From: Methylibium sp. NZG
GTDB taxonomy: Bacteria; Pseudomonadota; Gammaproteobacteria; Burkholderiales; Burkholderiaceae_C
Length of the DNA stretch: 64,000 bases
Direction: 5' to 3'
Assembly (NCBI GenBank): GCA_001263235.1
Contig: LGRD01000018.1
Coordinates: 1-64,000, forward strand
Under the pieces are notes generated by a model. The model saw only the letters and a list, made by a program, of their open reading frames with translations, did not search any database and had not been told where the DNA came from. Below are positions 17,347 to 26,639 of the stretch, piece by piece (positions within the stretch are counted from its first letter, which is position 1; each line of letters opens with the position of its first letter). Both the position numbers and the translations under genes were made by a program.

Positions 17347-18378
17347 GTGCGGGGCCTGCCGGTGCTGACTTTGCTGCCAGTGCGGCGCGTGCTGCCGGTG
17401 CTTCGATGCGCGGCGGCGGTGCTCTGTGTCGCGCAGGCGCCGGGTGCGCCGGCCCAGGATCGGCCGGCCCTTGCGCCGGCCACCGATGGCCGCGCCGAAG
17501 CGCCCTGGCGGGCCGTCATCGACCACGTGATCGAGCTGGCGCCTTCTGCGGCCACCGTCTCGGCCCTGGCGCCCCGGGAGCTCTCGGCGCTGGCCTGGGA
17601 CCCGCAGGCGCGCGAGCTGGTGGCGGCGTCCGACCGCGGGCGCCTCTTCCGCTACCGGCTCACGGTGAAGGACGGGCGGCTGCAGGCCGACGTCGTGCTG
17701 GCGCGGCGACTCGCGATCGACCCGCCCGGTGCGCAAGGGACCGAGCGGCTGAACCCCGAGGCGCTCGCGTGGCGCGCGCCAGGCGAGCTGCTGCTGGCCG
17801 GCGAACACGGCGACCGGGTGTGGCGGCTCGCGCCCGACGGGCAGGCCAGCGGCGAGCTGGCGTGGCCCGCGGCGGTGCGCGATGCGCTGTCTGCCAGCCT
17901 GGCCGACGGCACGCGCCACGGCGTCGAGGCCATCACCTGGCATGCCCGCCACGGCTTGCTCGCAGGGCTCCAGCGGCCGCATCGGGCTGCACCGGTCGCC
18001 AGCCGCCCCGATGCGCCATGGCACTGGATCCACGCGACCTCGGGCGCGCGCTGGGGCTTCGAAGCGGCGGGCCCGAAGAGCCAGCTCAAGGCCATCGAGG
18101 CCCGGCCCGATGGCTCGCTGCTGCTGCTCGAACGCGTGCGCCTGCCCGGCGACGAGCGGCTCCACACGGTGCTGCGCTGGCTGGACCCTGCCACCTGCGG
18201 CGAGCCGGTGCGTTGCGTCGCGCCGCACTTGCGGGTGCTGCCCGAGCAGATCGTCGGCGCAGACAACGTCGAAGGCTTGGCCTGCACGGTCGACGGCACC
18301 TGCTGGCTGGTCAGCGACGGTGGCGCGGGTGGCGAACAACCGACCCGCTTGTGGCAGGTCCGGCTGTTGCCGCGCTGA
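17347..18378 (+). CDS. Exported protein, esterase-like activity of phytase family
   Basis: 343 residues from GTG 17347, six bases after the preceding stop. The N-terminus is a signal-peptide-like stretch (about 1-32) ending in APAQD. The body has beta-propeller-like repeats: ELSALAWDPQARELVAASDRGRLFRY, LNPEALAWRAPGELLLAGE, GVEAITWHARHGLLAGLQ and NVEGLACTVDGTCWLVSD, the pattern of the phytase esterase-like family. It probably acts on phosphate esters in the periplasm. Context (polyphosphate polymerase, phosphate-type porin) agrees, but activity and substrate are inferred. Confidence 0.78.
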   Translation: MRGLPVLTLLPVRRVLPVLRCAAAVLCVAQAPGAPAQDRPALAPATDGRAEAPWRAVIDHVIELAPSAATVSALAPRELSALAWDPQARELVAASDRGRLFRYRLTVKDGRLQADVVLARRLAIDPPGAQGTERLNPEALAWRAPGELLLAGEHGDRVWRLAPDGQASGELAWPAAVRDALSASLADGTRHGVEAITWHARHGLLAGLQRPHRAAPVASRPDAPWHWIHATSGARWGFEAAGPKSQLKAIEARPDGSLLLLERVRLPGDERLHTVLRWLDPATCGEPVRCVAPHLRVLPEQIVGADNVEGLACTVDGTCWLVSDGGAGGEQPTRLWQVRLLPR

Positions 18379-18440
18379 CTGCCGAACCCTGCGCTGACAC
18401 GCCACGGCGGTGTATCTGAGGCGGTCTGCGCCGCTCTGTT

Positions 18441-18537
18441 GCCAAACCCGCAGCCAAACCCGCAGCCAAACCCGCAGCGAAACCCCGCAGCGAAACCCGC
18501 AGCGAAACCCGCAGCGAAACCTGCAGCGAAACCCGCA
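18441..18537. repeat. 12-bp tandem repeat, about eight units, before the porin gene
   Basis: Units GC(C/G)AAACCCGCA follow one another: three with C, then five with G at the third position; unit 4 has one extra C (13 nt). The block lies between the esterase stop and the porin start. Read in the porin's frame it would give NPQ-type then PAAK repeats, but the porin start at 18574 with its own signal peptide makes this leader unlikely to be translated. Confidence 0.9.
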
Positions 18538-18573
18538 CGCCGCAGGCACGCCCGACCCAACCAGGAACACTTC

Positions 18574-19761
18574 ATGACCGCGATGTCGCAGCCTCTGTTC
18601 AACCTGAAGACCACCGTCGCAACGTTGCTGCTGGCCGGCGCAATGACCGGCGCGCCGGCCCAGCCGACCGCGGGGAGCCCGGCTGCGCAGAGCCCCGAGT
18701 GGAGCTTCGGCGCACGGGTGCAGCTCGACCACTCCCGCTTCAACGGCGTGTACTCGCGCGATGGCGCCTGGCACGGCGCCACCTACCTGCGCCGCGCCAA
18801 CCTCGAGGCCGGGCTGCGCTGGCACCCGCAGTGGCGTGCATCCGCAGAGCTCGAGCTGGACAGCGACACCCGGTTGACCCTGAACTCGGCCACCGTGGCC
18901 TGGGAGCCGCGAGACGGACTGGCCCTGCGCCTCGGGCGGATCGACCCCGACTTCGGGCTCGAGCCGTCCAGCAGCAGCAGCTGGACCTTCGGCATCGAGC
19001 GATCCGCGATCTGGGACCTGGCGCCCGACGTGGCCGACGCCAACGAAGGCGCCGGCCTGCGCGTGGACCTCCAGGGCAAGGCCTTCCACGGCTGGCACGC
19101 CAGTGCCGGCCTGTACGACAAGCGCGGCCACCGTGCTGCCGTGGCGCGCGCCACGGGGTTGCTGTTCGACACGCCGGGCGGTCGCTTGCACGTCGGCGCG
19201 TCGCTGGCCACCAGCCAGGGCTGGCGCGACGACGGCCGCATCCGCACACGGCTCGCGGTGCGTGGCGTGACCGAGAACGACCTCGGCCGCCGCAGCACCT
19301 TCGGCGAGCCGGCCGTGCCGCCCGCTGCCTTCGACAGCGACACCGCGTTCGGCGTCGAGGTGGCGTGGCAGCACGGCCCGGGGATGCTGCAGGCCGAAGC
19401 CCTGCAGCGCCGCCTCGGCGGCACCGGTGGGCAGGCCGGCCGAACCGCGCAAGGTGCATACGTGCTGGCCGCCTGGTCGCTCACCGGCGAGCCGCGCCGC
19501 TACGACGACAAGCGAGGCCGCTTTCGCGGCGCCAAGCCCGCCGATGCGCGGTGGGGTGCCTGGGAGGTGTTCTACCGCCTGGACCGCCTGGCGGTGAACG
19601 ACGGCGGCTCGGCCACCGTGCACACCGCCGGCCTGGGCTGGACCGCGACCGACACTTGGCGCGGGATGCTCAATGTGCACCGCGCCCAGTCCGACGACGC
19701 CAATGCGCTGGGCCAGACCACCGGCCGGGGCCTGAGCGTGCGGCTGCAGGCCCTGTTCTGA
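18574..19761 (+). CDS. Outer-membrane porin, phosphate-selective OprO/P-like
   Basis: 395 residues from ATG 18574 with AGGA at 18563-18566. A signal peptide (about 1-29, ending APAQP) is followed by a beta-barrel with many alternating strands: SFGARVQLDHSRFNGVYS, ATYLRRANLEAGLRWHP, AELELDSDTRLTLNSATVAW and a terminal Phe (LQALF) typical of BAM substrates. The opening strands and the LRRANLEAG segment fit the phosphate-selective porin O/P family. Gene order after polyphosphate polymerase and phytase-like esterase supports phosphate or polyphosphate uptake; specificity is inferred. Confidence 0.8.
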   Translation: MTAMSQPLFNLKTTVATLLLAGAMTGAPAQPTAGSPAAQSPEWSFGARVQLDHSRFNGVYSRDGAWHGATYLRRANLEAGLRWHPQWRASAELELDSDTRLTLNSATVAWEPRDGLALRLGRIDPDFGLEPSSSSSWTFGIERSAIWDLAPDVADANEGAGLRVDLQGKAFHGWHASAGLYDKRGHRAAVARATGLLFDTPGGRLHVGASLATSQGWRDDGRIRTRLAVRGVTENDLGRRSTFGEPAVPPAAFDSDTAFGVEVAWQHGPGMLQAEALQRRLGGTGGQAGRTAQGAYVLAAWSLTGEPRRYDDKRGRFRGAKPADARWGAWEVFYRLDRLAVNDGGSATVHTAGLGWTATDTWRGMLNVHRAQSDDANALGQTTGRGLSVRLQALF

Positions 19762-19766
19762 ACGGC

Positions 19767-19787
19767 GGCGGCTTCAGGCCAGCCGCC
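19767..19787. terminator. Short hairpin between convergent genes
   Basis: GGCGGCT (19767-19773) and AGCCGCC (19781-19787) form a 7-bp GC stem with a 7-base loop in the 38-bp space between the porin stop and the ABC ATPase stop. It could end transcription from both sides. There is no T tract, so confidence is low. Confidence 0.35.
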
Positions 19788-19799
19788 CACGCGGCACGG

Positions 19800-20594
19800 T
19801 CAATCGTGCAGCGCCGACAGAAATTGCTTCAACTCCGCCGTCTGCGGGTTGCCGAACAGCTGCTCCGGCGGCCCCATTTCGTGGATGCGCCCGGCGTGCA
19901 TGAACACCAGCCGGTCGCTGACCTTGCGCGCAAAGCTCATCTCGTGCGTCACCATCAGCAGCGTCATGCCCTCTTCGGCGAGTGACTCGACGACGCGCAG
20001 CACTTCGCCGACCAGTTCGGGGTCGAGCGCCGAGGTGATCTCGTCGCACAACAGCACGGCCGGCTCCATCGCCAGTGCGCGGGCGATGGCCACGCGCTGC
20101 TGTTGGCCGCCGGAGAGTTGATCGGGCCGGGCGTCGAACTTCTCGGCCAGGCCGACGCGGGCGAGCAGCTTCTTGGCCGTCTCGGCAGCCTCTGATGCGT
20201 TGCTCTTCTTGACCAGCGTCGGCGCCAGCATCACGTTGCGGCCCACGCTCAGGTGCGGGAACAGGTTGAAGCTCTGGAAGATCATGCCCACGCGCTGTCG
20301 AAGCGCGCGCATGGCGGCGGCATTGCCGTGCAGCAGCGGCTGGTTGTCGACGCTCAAGCTGCCGTCCTCGAACGTCTCCAGCCCGTTGATGCAACGCAGC
20401 AGCGTGCTCTTGCCCGAGCCGCTCTTGCCGATGATGGCGATCACCTCGCCGGCCTTAACGTCCAGGTCGATGCCCTTGAGCACTTCGTTCGAGCCGAATC
20501 GCTTGCGCAGGCCGCTGACCTTCACGATGGGCGCTGCATTCACGGCGTTCGCCGAATTCGCCACGGCGCCGGCGGCTTGTTCAACGCTGGCCAT
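19800..20594 (-). CDS. Polar amino acid ABC transporter, ATP-binding protein
   Basis: 264 residues from ATG 20594; a longer frame reads back into the permease gene and is not family-like. It has Walker A GKSGSGKST near 67, the Q-loop in GMIFQSFNLFPHLSV, the signature LSGGQQQR, Walker B AVLLCDEITSALD and the switch His in MVTHEM. This is the GlnQ/HisP class that powers polar amino acid uptake. Its start overlaps the end of the permease gene by 14 bp; it is the last gene of a four-gene minus-strand operon. Confidence 0.93.
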   Translation of the reverse strand: MASVEQAAGAVANSANAVNAAPIVKVSGLRKRFGSNEVLKGIDLDVKAGEVIAIIGKSGSGKSTLLRCINGLETFEDGSLSVDNQPLLHGNAAAMRALRQRVGMIFQSFNLFPHLSVGRNVMLAPTLVKKSNASEAAETAKKLLARVGLAEKFDARPDQLSGGQQQRVAIARALAMEPAVLLCDEITSALDPELVGEVLRVVESLAEEGMTLLMVTHEMSFARKVSDRLVFMHAGRIHEMGPPEQLFGNPQTAELKQFLSALHD

Positions 20595-21231
20595 GCAGCT
20601 TCCTTTCGAGCCGGAGGCTCCACGCAGAAATCGGATAGCACAGCGCAAAGTACAGCAGCGCCACGCAGGCATACACCTTGAACGGTGCGAAGGTGGCGTT
20701 GGTGATCATCGTGCCGGCCTTGGTCAGCTCGATGAAGCCGATGACCGACGCCAGCGCCGTGCCCTTGACCACCTGCACCAAGAAGCCCACGGTCGGCGGC
20801 ACCGCCACGCGCAGCGCCTGCGGGCCGACGACAAAGCGCAACTGCTCGCGCAGGTTCAGCGCGAGCGCGGTCGATGCTTCCCACTGGCCCTTGGGCACGG
20901 CGTTGACGCAGCCGCGCCAGATCTCAGTCAGGAAGGCGCTGCTGTACAGCGTCAGCGCCAGCGCCGCGGCGACCCACGGGGACACGTTCAGGCCGAACAG
21001 CGCCAGGCCGAAGTACGCCAGGAACAACTGCATCAGCAGCGGCGTGCCTTGGAAGAGTTGCACGTAGCCGGCCACCAGCGGCTCGGCACCGGGCAGCTTG
21101 GCAATGCGCGCCACCAGCAGCGCCAGCCCGACGATGCCACCGCCGATGAAGGCGATGAGCGACAGCGCAATCGTCCAGCGCGCGGCGAGCAGCAGGTTGC
21201 GGAAGATGTCCCAGAGGGTGAAGTCGACCAT
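20581..21231 (-). CDS. Amino acid ABC transporter permease (HisM/GlnP family)
   Basis: 216 residues, about five transmembrane helices. The EAA loop is EASTALALNLREQLRFVVGPQA, here seen as WEASTALALNLREQL around residue 120, which docks on the ATPase. FQGTPLLMQLFLAYFGL is the conserved N-terminal family signature. It pairs with the permease encoded 9 bp upstream to form the membrane heterodimer. Confidence 0.92.
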   Translation of the reverse strand: MVDFTLWDIFRNLLLAARWTIALSLIAFIGGGIVGLALLVARIAKLPGAEPLVAGYVQLFQGTPLLMQLFLAYFGLALFGLNVSPWVAAALALTLYSSAFLTEIWRGCVNAVPKGQWEASTALALNLREQLRFVVGPQALRVAVPPTVGFLVQVVKGTALASVIGFIELTKAGTMITNATFAPFKVYACVALLYFALCYPISAWSLRLERKLHGQR

Positions 21232-21240
21232 CGAGTGCGG

Positions 21241-21900
21241 TCAAGCGCCGAAGATGAAGCGCGGGCCGATCCAGTTGAGCAGCTTGCGCAACAGCATCGA
21301 CAAGGCCAGGTAGATCAGCGTGGCGATGATGAACGCCTCGAACGCACGGAAGTTGCGCGACTGGATCAGATTGGCGGCGTACGAGAGTTCCTCCGTCGAG
21401 ATCTGTCCGCACACCGCCGAGCCCAGCATCACGATGATGATCTGGCTGACCAATGCCGGCCACACGCGCTTGAGCGCCGGCGGCAGCACCACGCGCGTGA
21501 ACACCTGCGCGGTGCTCAGCGCCAGGCTTTGCGCCGCCTCGATCTGCCCCTTGGGCGTGTTGGCGATGCCGGCGCGCACGATCTCGGCCGAGTACGCGCC
21601 CAGGTTGATCACCATCGCCAGCACCGAAGCGAACTCCGGCGAGAGCTTGACGCCCAGCGACGGCAGGCCGAAGAAGATGAAGAAGAGCTGCACGATGAAC
21701 GGCGTGTTGCGGATCAGCTCCACGTACACGCCCACGATCGTCCGCAGCCACGCCGCGCCCTGCCAGCGCGCCCACGCGCAGGCGGTGCCCAGACCGACGC
21801 CGACCACGGCGGAGATGGCAGTGAGCACGATGGTCACGCCCACGCCCTTGGCGAGCAGCGGCCATTCGGCCAGGACGGCGGGGAAGTCGAAGGTGATCAT
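21241..21900 (-). CDS. Amino acid ABC transporter permease (HisM/GlnP family)
   Basis: 219 residues with about five transmembrane helices. It has the family signature ELIRNTPFIVQLFFIFFGLP near 60-80 and the EAA loop GQIEAAQSLALSTAQVF near 135. It is the second permease of the operon. A 69-bp gap holding a CCCTCTCCC/GGGAGAGGG hairpin separates it from the upstream binding-protein gene, which could lower permease expression relative to the binding protein. Confidence 0.92.
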   Translation of the reverse strand: MITFDFPAVLAEWPLLAKGVGVTIVLTAISAVVGVGLGTACAWARWQGAAWLRTIVGVYVELIRNTPFIVQLFFIFFGLPSLGVKLSPEFASVLAMVINLGAYSAEIVRAGIANTPKGQIEAAQSLALSTAQVFTRVVLPPALKRVWPALVSQIIIVMLGSAVCGQISTEELSYAANLIQSRNFRAFEAFIIATLIYLALSMLLRKLLNWIGPRFIFGA

Positions 21901-21928
21901 CGATTCAGCGGACGCGCCCTCACCCCAA

Positions 21929-21949
21929 CCCTCTCCCAGGGGGAGAGGG
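21929..21949. terminator. Hairpin between binding-protein and permease genes
   Basis: CCCTCTCCC (21929-21937) and GGGAGAGGG (21941-21949) are perfectly complementary around AGG. This is a common dispersed proteobacterial intergenic repeat. In this position it may act as an mRNA stabiliser or partial terminator after the substrate-binding protein gene, a frequent arrangement in ABC operons. Confidence 0.6.
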
Positions 21950-21969
21950 GGCGAAACACGCGAGTCTCA

Positions 21970-22761
21970 TCAAGGCAACTCGCCCGCCGGCCGACCCAGC
22001 CACTTCACCGCCATCTTGTCCAACTCGCCGGCCTTCTTGGCCTCGGCAATGATCTCGTTGACCTTCAGGCGCAGCTTGTCTTCGCCCTTGGCCACGCCGA
22101 TGAAGTTCGGCGAGTCTTTCAGCAGCAGCTTGAACTCGGTGCCCAGCTGCGGGTTCTTGCCCATCATGTTGCCGGCCACCGAGGCACCGGTGGCGATGAG
22201 CTGAACCTGACCCGACACGAACGCCGAGACGGTAACGTTGTTGTCCTCGAAGCGCTTGATGTCCACGCCCGACGGCGCGATCTTCGTCAGCTCCTGGTCT
22301 TCGATGGCGCCGCGCGTCACACCCACACTCTTGCCGGTCAGGTCGGCGGGCGTCTTCACGTTCAGCGTCTTCGGGCCGAACACTGCCTGGAAGAACGGCG
22401 AGTAGCCGGCCGTGAAGTCGATGACCTTCTCGCGCTCCGGGTTCTTGCCCAGCGTGGAGATCACCAGGTCGGCCTTCTTGGTCTGCAGATACGGAATGCG
22501 GTTGGCGCTGGTCACCGGCACCAGCTCCACCTTCACGCCGAGCTTGGTGGCGATCAGGTTGGCCATGTCGATGTCCAGCCCCTGCGGCTTCAGGTCGGTG
22601 CCGACGAAGCCGTAGGGCGGGAAGTCGGTCGGGATCGCGATGGTGATGACTTTCTTGGCCATCACGTCGTCGAGCGCGGTCTGTGCGGCGGCAGTGCCGG
22701 CGATCAGCAGCGAGGCGCCGAAGGCAGCGACCAGCTTGGCAAGCGGGGGGCGGAAGGGCAT
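21970..22761 (-). CDS. Amino acid ABC transporter substrate-binding protein
   Basis: 263 residues from ATG 22761; the upstream 28 in-frame residues have no signal character. The signal peptide ends near TAAAQTA (about 27). The SBP_bac_3 pattern follows: ITIAIPTDFPPYGFVGTDLKPQGLDIDMAN, KVELVPVTSANRIPYLQTKKADLVIS and DLTGKSVGVTRGAIEDQEL in separate segments. It is first in the operon. The class binds polar amino acids in the periplasm; the actual ligand is not predictable. Confidence 0.92.
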   Translation of the reverse strand: MPFRPPLAKLVAAFGASLLIAGTAAAQTALDDVMAKKVITIAIPTDFPPYGFVGTDLKPQGLDIDMANLIATKLGVKVELVPVTSANRIPYLQTKKADLVISTLGKNPEREKVIDFTAGYSPFFQAVFGPKTLNVKTPADLTGKSVGVTRGAIEDQELTKIAPSGVDIKRFEDNNVTVSAFVSGQVQLIATGASVAGNMMGKNPQLGTEFKLLLKDSPNFIGVAKGEDKLRLKVNEIIAEAKKAGELDKMAVKWLGRPAGELP

Positions 22762-22920
22762 TGTTGTGTCTCCAGGGTGATCGAGTGAGTTTGAATGCGT
22801 TGGCGCCCGAGCGATTGGGGCCACGCCAATTGAAGAATAGCCCATGCAAAAGCCGTGCCGAAGAACGGCGCTGCGTTGCGGGTCACGTCAGCGCGCGGTG
22901 AACGCGCAGCCAGCGGTGCT

Positions 22921-23418
22921 TCACAACAACAGGCGGCGCGCATCCTTCATCAGCAACAGCAGTTGTTGTTCTCGAACCGGCGACGACTCGAAACCGAATC
23001 GTCGATAGAAGCGTTCCGCCTGCTCGTCGATCGGGTGCGTCAGCAGCGCCCGGACCCCCGCCTGTTCGGCGATGACGACGACGCGTCGGACTGCCTCTTG
23101 AAGCATGCCGACTCCCAGGCCTCGACCCTGGTCCTGCAAGCCGACGGCCAGCCGTGCCAGCAGCACCACCGGGATGGGATAGCGGCCCATCCCTTTTCGC
23201 ATGCGCTCAGGCGCGTCCACCGAGTCGACCTGGCCGACGGTCAGGCTGAAGTAGCCCGCGATGCGATTGCCGTCGGTGACCACATAACTCTTGGCCGACC
23301 CGCTCGCCTGGGCCTGCAATGCATGTCGCTTCAGCCAGTCGTTGAGAGGCTGCCTGCCGCAGTCGAACGAATCGGCCGAGTGGCTGCTGTTCAGCGCCAC
23401 CGGTGGGCCGAGCCCCAT
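22921..23418 (-). CDS. GNAT acetyltransferase toxin, TacT/AtaT-like
   Basis: 165 residues from ATG 23418 (a GTG three bases upstream is also possible). GNAT fold: SFDCGRQPLNDWLKRHALQAQ near 18-38, YVVTDGNRIAGYFSLT, VVLLARLAVGLQDQGRGLGVGML with the acetyl-CoA loop QGRGLG near 100, and AERFYRRFGFE near 140. Paired with a DUF1778 protein, such acetyltransferases act as toxins on aminoacyl-tRNA in Salmonella and E. coli. The start abuts or overlaps the antitoxin stop, as is typical. Confidence 0.88.
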   Translation of the reverse strand: MGLGPPVALNSSHSADSFDCGRQPLNDWLKRHALQAQASGSAKSYVVTDGNRIAGYFSLTVGQVDSVDAPERMRKGMGRYPIPVVLLARLAVGLQDQGRGLGVGMLQEAVRRVVVIAEQAGVRALLTHPIDEQAERFYRRFGFESSPVREQQLLLLMKDARRLLL

Positions 23419-23693
23419 CACTTGCTCCAGGGTGGACGCCTGGAAAGCAGGTCCTTCAGGCCCGCGTTGTCTTGCTCGGGCCTGTCGAGCAGGTCGAGAA
23501 AGGCCTGCGATTGGTTTTCGGAGATCAGGAAGAGCCGTTGATCGAGCAAGGTCTGCTCCGCAGCCTTGTACGCGCTGTCGAGGATGAACTCGGTCATCGA
23601 CTTGTGAGAAACCTCGGCCGCACGGCGCAGCACGGCTTCTTGTTGGGGCGTGGCGCGCAGGCCGAGCCGGGCAGATCGGGTGGCAGCGGTCAT
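23418..23693 (-). CDS. DUF1778 antitoxin, TacA/AtaR-like ribbon-helix-helix
   Basis: 91 residues from ATG 23693 (a TTG lies one codon upstream). The N-terminal ribbon-helix-helix is SARLGLRATPQQEAVLRRAAEVSHKSMTEFIL in two parts (about 6-38). The C-terminal tail (LDQRLFLISENQSQAFLDLLDRP, PWSK) wraps the partner acetyltransferase in known TacA proteins. It likely represses the operon through repeats at 23713-23745. Confidence 0.9.
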   Translation of the reverse strand: MTAATRSARLGLRATPQQEAVLRRAAEVSHKSMTEFILDSAYKAAEQTLLDQRLFLISENQSQAFLDLLDRPEQDNAGLKDLLSRRPPWSK

Positions 23694-23712
23694 CAATGGC
23701 TCCGTAGCTGAA

Positions 23713-23745
23713 CGTACGCTATGTTAGTACGTTGGGCGTACGCTA
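23713..23745. promoter_or_regulatory. Direct repeats upstream of the DUF1778/GNAT operon (candidate antitoxin operator)
   Basis: CGTACGCTA occurs at 23713-23721 and 23737-23745, spaced 24 bp. Each copy contains the palindrome CGTACG, with TTAGTACG between them. The region lies directly before the antitoxin start and in the 60-bp gap to the ppc stop. Ribbon-helix-helix antitoxins bind repeated short palindromes of this kind. Confidence 0.5.
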
Positions 23746-23753
23746 ACAACAAG

Positions 23754-26639
23754 TCACCCTGTATTCCGCAACCCCGCCGCCACCCCGTTGATCGAGATGT
23801 GGATGCCGCGTTGCACGCGCGCGTTGCCGGGGTCGCCTTCGACGCGGTGGCGGTAGCGGCGCATCAGTTCGACCTGCAGGTGGTTCAGCGGGTCGAGGTA
23901 CGGGAAGCGGTGTTCGATCGAGCGCGCCAGCGACGGGTTGGAGGCCAGGCGCTGCGTCTCGCCGGTGATGAGCGACAGCGCGTCGCTGGTGCGCTGCCAC
24001 TCGGCCTGGATCAGGCCGAAGATGCGCTTGCCCAACTTCTTGTCTTCGACCAATTCCACGTAGCGCGCGGCGATGCCCAGGTCGCTCTTGGCCAGCACCA
24101 TGTCGAGGTTGGACAGCAGCGTGCGAAAGAACGGCCACTGCTTGTGCATCTTCTGCAGCAGCGCGAGCCGCTCCTTCCGCTGCGCCGCGTCTTTGCCGGA
24201 CTCCTTGCCGGAGTTCTTGCCGGAGTCATTGCCCAAGGGTCCGCCCAAGAACGTCTCGATCGCCGAGCCGAAGCCGCACCAGCCCGGCAGCGCCACGCGG
24301 CACTGGCCCCAGCTGAAGCTCCACGGAATCGCGCGCAGGTCTTCGATCGCGCGCGTGGCCTTGCGCGAGGCCGGGCGCGAGCCGATGTTGAGCTCGGCGA
24401 TCTCGCGGATCGGCGTGGCGCTGAAGAAGTAGTCGGTGAAGCCGGGCGTTTCATAGACCAACTTGCGGAAGGCCTTCATGCTCGCCACGCTGATCTCTTG
24501 CGCGGCTTCGAGGAAGCCCTTGGGCGCGCTCTTGGTCGGGTGCAGCAGCGTGGCCTCCAGCGTCGCGGCCACCAGCGTTTCGAGGTTGCGCCGGCCGATC
24601 TCGGGGTGGGAGTACTTGGAGGCGATCACCTCGCCCTGCTCGGTCAGCCGGATCTGCCCTTGCACCGTGCCCGGTGGCTGCGCCAGGATGGCCTGGTAGC
24701 TCGGGCCGCCGCCGCGCCCCACCGTGCCGCCGCGGCCGTGGAACAGCCGCAGCGTGATGCCGTGCTCCTTGCCGAGCGTGCTGAACAAATCCACCAGCGC
24801 GATCTCGGCGCGGTACAGCTCCCAGTTGCTGGTGAACATGCCGCCGTCCTTGTTGCTGTCGCTGTAGCCCAGCATCACGTCTTGTTCGGCGCCGGAGCGT
24901 TTCATCAGCGCCGCAATGCCGGGCAGCGCGTAGAACTCGCCCATGATTTCGGCCGAGCGTTGCAGGTCGCCGATCGTCTCGAACAGCGGCGAGACGATGA
25001 GGTCGGTCACGGCGCCGCCAGGCGACGACTCGTGGACCTCCGCGTCGTGCTCCAGCGTGCCGCGCAACAGCCCCACTTCCTTCAGCAGCAGCAGCACCTC
25101 CAGCAGGTCGCTCACTGTTTCGGTGTGCGAGATGATGTAGTGCCGCAGGGCGTTGCGCCCGTAGCGCTTGAGGATCAGCACGGCGGTCTCGAAGATCGCC
25201 AGCTCGCCCAGCGTGTGCTCGCTGTACTCTGCGGCGCGCACCTTCAGCGGCCGCGCGTCGTTCAGTTGGGCCATCAGCAGGGTGCGGCGGCTGTCTTCCG
25301 AGAGCGCGCTGTAGTCGGCCTCCACCTGGGCGACCTTGAGGAGTTCGGCCAGCACCATCTCGTGCTTGTCGGAGTTCTGGCGCAGGTCGACCGTGGCGAG
25401 GTGAAAGCCGAACACCTGCACCGCACGCATCAGCGGCCGCAGCCGCAGGCCCACCAGCGCGTGCGCGTGGTGCGACAGAAGCGAGGCCTCGATCACGCGC
25501 AACTCGGTCAGCAACTCTTCGGCCGACGCATACGGCCGCTGCGGCGCCACCGCCTGGCGCAGCGCCTCGGTGCCGGTGAACTCGTGCAGCGTGGCGGCCA
25601 GGCGCGCGTACATGCCGATCAGCGCGCGCCGGTACGGTTCGTCCAGCCGGTGCGGGTTCTCGTCGGGCGAGGCTTCGGCCAGGGCGCGCATCTGTGCCGT
25701 CACCGGGCTCAGCGTGGCCGAGATCGACAGCTCCGCGCCCAACTCGTGCAGCTCGTTCAGGTAGTAGCGCAGCACTGTCTCGCTCTGGCTGGCCAGCGCC
25801 ATCTTCAGCGTGTCGGCGGTGACGAACGGGTTGCCGTCGCGGTCGCCGCCGATCCAGTTGCCCATGCGAAAGAAGTTGGCGATCTCGTGGCCGGGCAGGG
25901 CGTCTTCGATCTCGCGGTACAGCCGCGGAATCTGGCGCAGGAAGGTGCTGCGGTAGTAGCTCAGCGCGTTCTCGATCTCGTCGGCCACCGTCAGCTTGGC
26001 GGTGCGCAGCATGCGCGTTTGCCAGAGCTGCGTCACGCGGGCGCGCAGCGCGGCTTCGTTGTCGAGCAGGTCGCGCGCGGTGCGCAACTGGTCGCGCTCG
26101 CCCACGAGTTCGGCGATGGCGCGCTCCGCGTCGAGGATGCTCTTGCGCTGCACCTCGGTCGGGTGCGCGGTCAGCACCGGCGAGATGTAGGCGTGCTGCA
26201 GCGCCTTTGCGATGTCGGCGGCGCGAATGTCGGCCCGCGCCAGCCGCTCGAAGCTGGTGGCGAGCGAGCCTTCTTGGTGGTGGCCCTGGCGCTCGTGGTG
26301 CTCGCGGCGGCGCACGTGGTGGCGGTCTTCGGCGATGTTGGCCAGGTGCGAAAAGTAGCTGAACGCGCGGATCACGCTGACCGTCTGGTCGCCCGAGAGG
26401 TTCTTCAGCAGCCGGTCGAGTGCGCGGCCGGCCTGCGCGTCGCGCTTCAAGCGGTAGGCCACTGAGAGCTGCCGCACCCGCTCGATGAGCTCGAACGCGG
26501 CCTCTCCCTCTGCATCGCGGATCACGGCTCCGAGAATGCGGCCGAGCAGGCGGATGTCGTCGACCAGTGGCTTGTTCTTCTCTGCGGCGTCGGACGACGG
26601 CCCGCCGGCGGCGCGGGAGGGTGCGGCTTTGCGGGGCAT
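23754..26639 (-). CDS. ppc: Phosphoenolpyruvate carboxylase
   Basis: 961 residues from ATG 26639, chosen because MPRKAAP... begins the protein while the 21 upstream in-frame residues lack family character. It adds bicarbonate to phosphoenolpyruvate to make oxaloacetate. Catalytic signatures: [14 protein letters not shown] near 170, [12 protein letters not shown] near 600, and [19 protein letters not shown] near 650, with the conserved C-terminal NG motif altered to RNTG at the very end, as usual. A short Gly-Ser-Lys repeat ([12 protein letters not shown]) sits in a loop near 820. It is divergent from hemC. Confidence 0.96.
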   Translation of the reverse strand: MPRKAAPSRAAGGPSSDAAEKNKPLVDDIRLLGRILGAVIRDAEGEAAFELIERVRQLSVAYRLKRDAQAGRALDRLLKNLSGDQTVSVIRAFSYFSHLANIAEDRHHVRRREHHERQGHHQEGSLATSFERLARADIRAADIAKALQHAYISPVLTAHPTEVQRKSILDAERAIAELVGERDQLRTARDLLDNEAALRARVTQLWQTRMLRTAKLTVADEIENALSYYRSTFLRQIPRLYREIEDALPGHEIANFFRMGNWIGGDRDGNPFVTADTLKMALASQSETVLRYYLNELHELGAELSISATLSPVTAQMRALAEASPDENPHRLDEPYRRALIGMYARLAATLHEFTGTEALRQAVAPQRPYASAEELLTELRVIEASLLSHHAHALVGLRLRPLMRAVQVFGFHLATVDLRQNSDKHEMVLAELLKVAQVEADYSALSEDSRRTLLMAQLNDARPLKVRAAEYSEHTLGELAIFETAVLILKRYGRNALRHYIISHTETVSDLLEVLLLLKEVGLLRGTLEHDAEVHESSPGGAVTDLIVSPLFETIGDLQRSAEIMGEFYALPGIAALMKRSGAEQDVMLGYSDSNKDGGMFTSNWELYRAEIALVDLFSTLGKEHGITLRLFHGRGGTVGRGGGPSYQAILAQPPGTVQGQIRLTEQGEVIASKYSHPEIGRRNLETLVAATLEATLLHPTKSAPKGFLEAAQEISVASMKAFRKLVYETPGFTDYFFSATPIREIAELNIGSRPASRKATRAIEDLRAIPWSFSWGQCRVALPGWCGFGSAIETFLGGPLGNDSGKNSGKESGKDAAQRKERLALLQKMHKQWPFFRTLLSNLDMVLAKSDLGIAARYVELVEDKKLGKRIFGLIQAEWQRTSDALSLITGETQRLASNPSLARSIEHRFPYLDPLNHLQVELMRRYRHRVEGDPGNARVQRGIHISINGVAAGLRNTG

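Noticed and set aside
18441-18537. CRISPR array
   Set aside because: Units are 12 bp and directly adjacent, with no spacers and no cas genes nearby.
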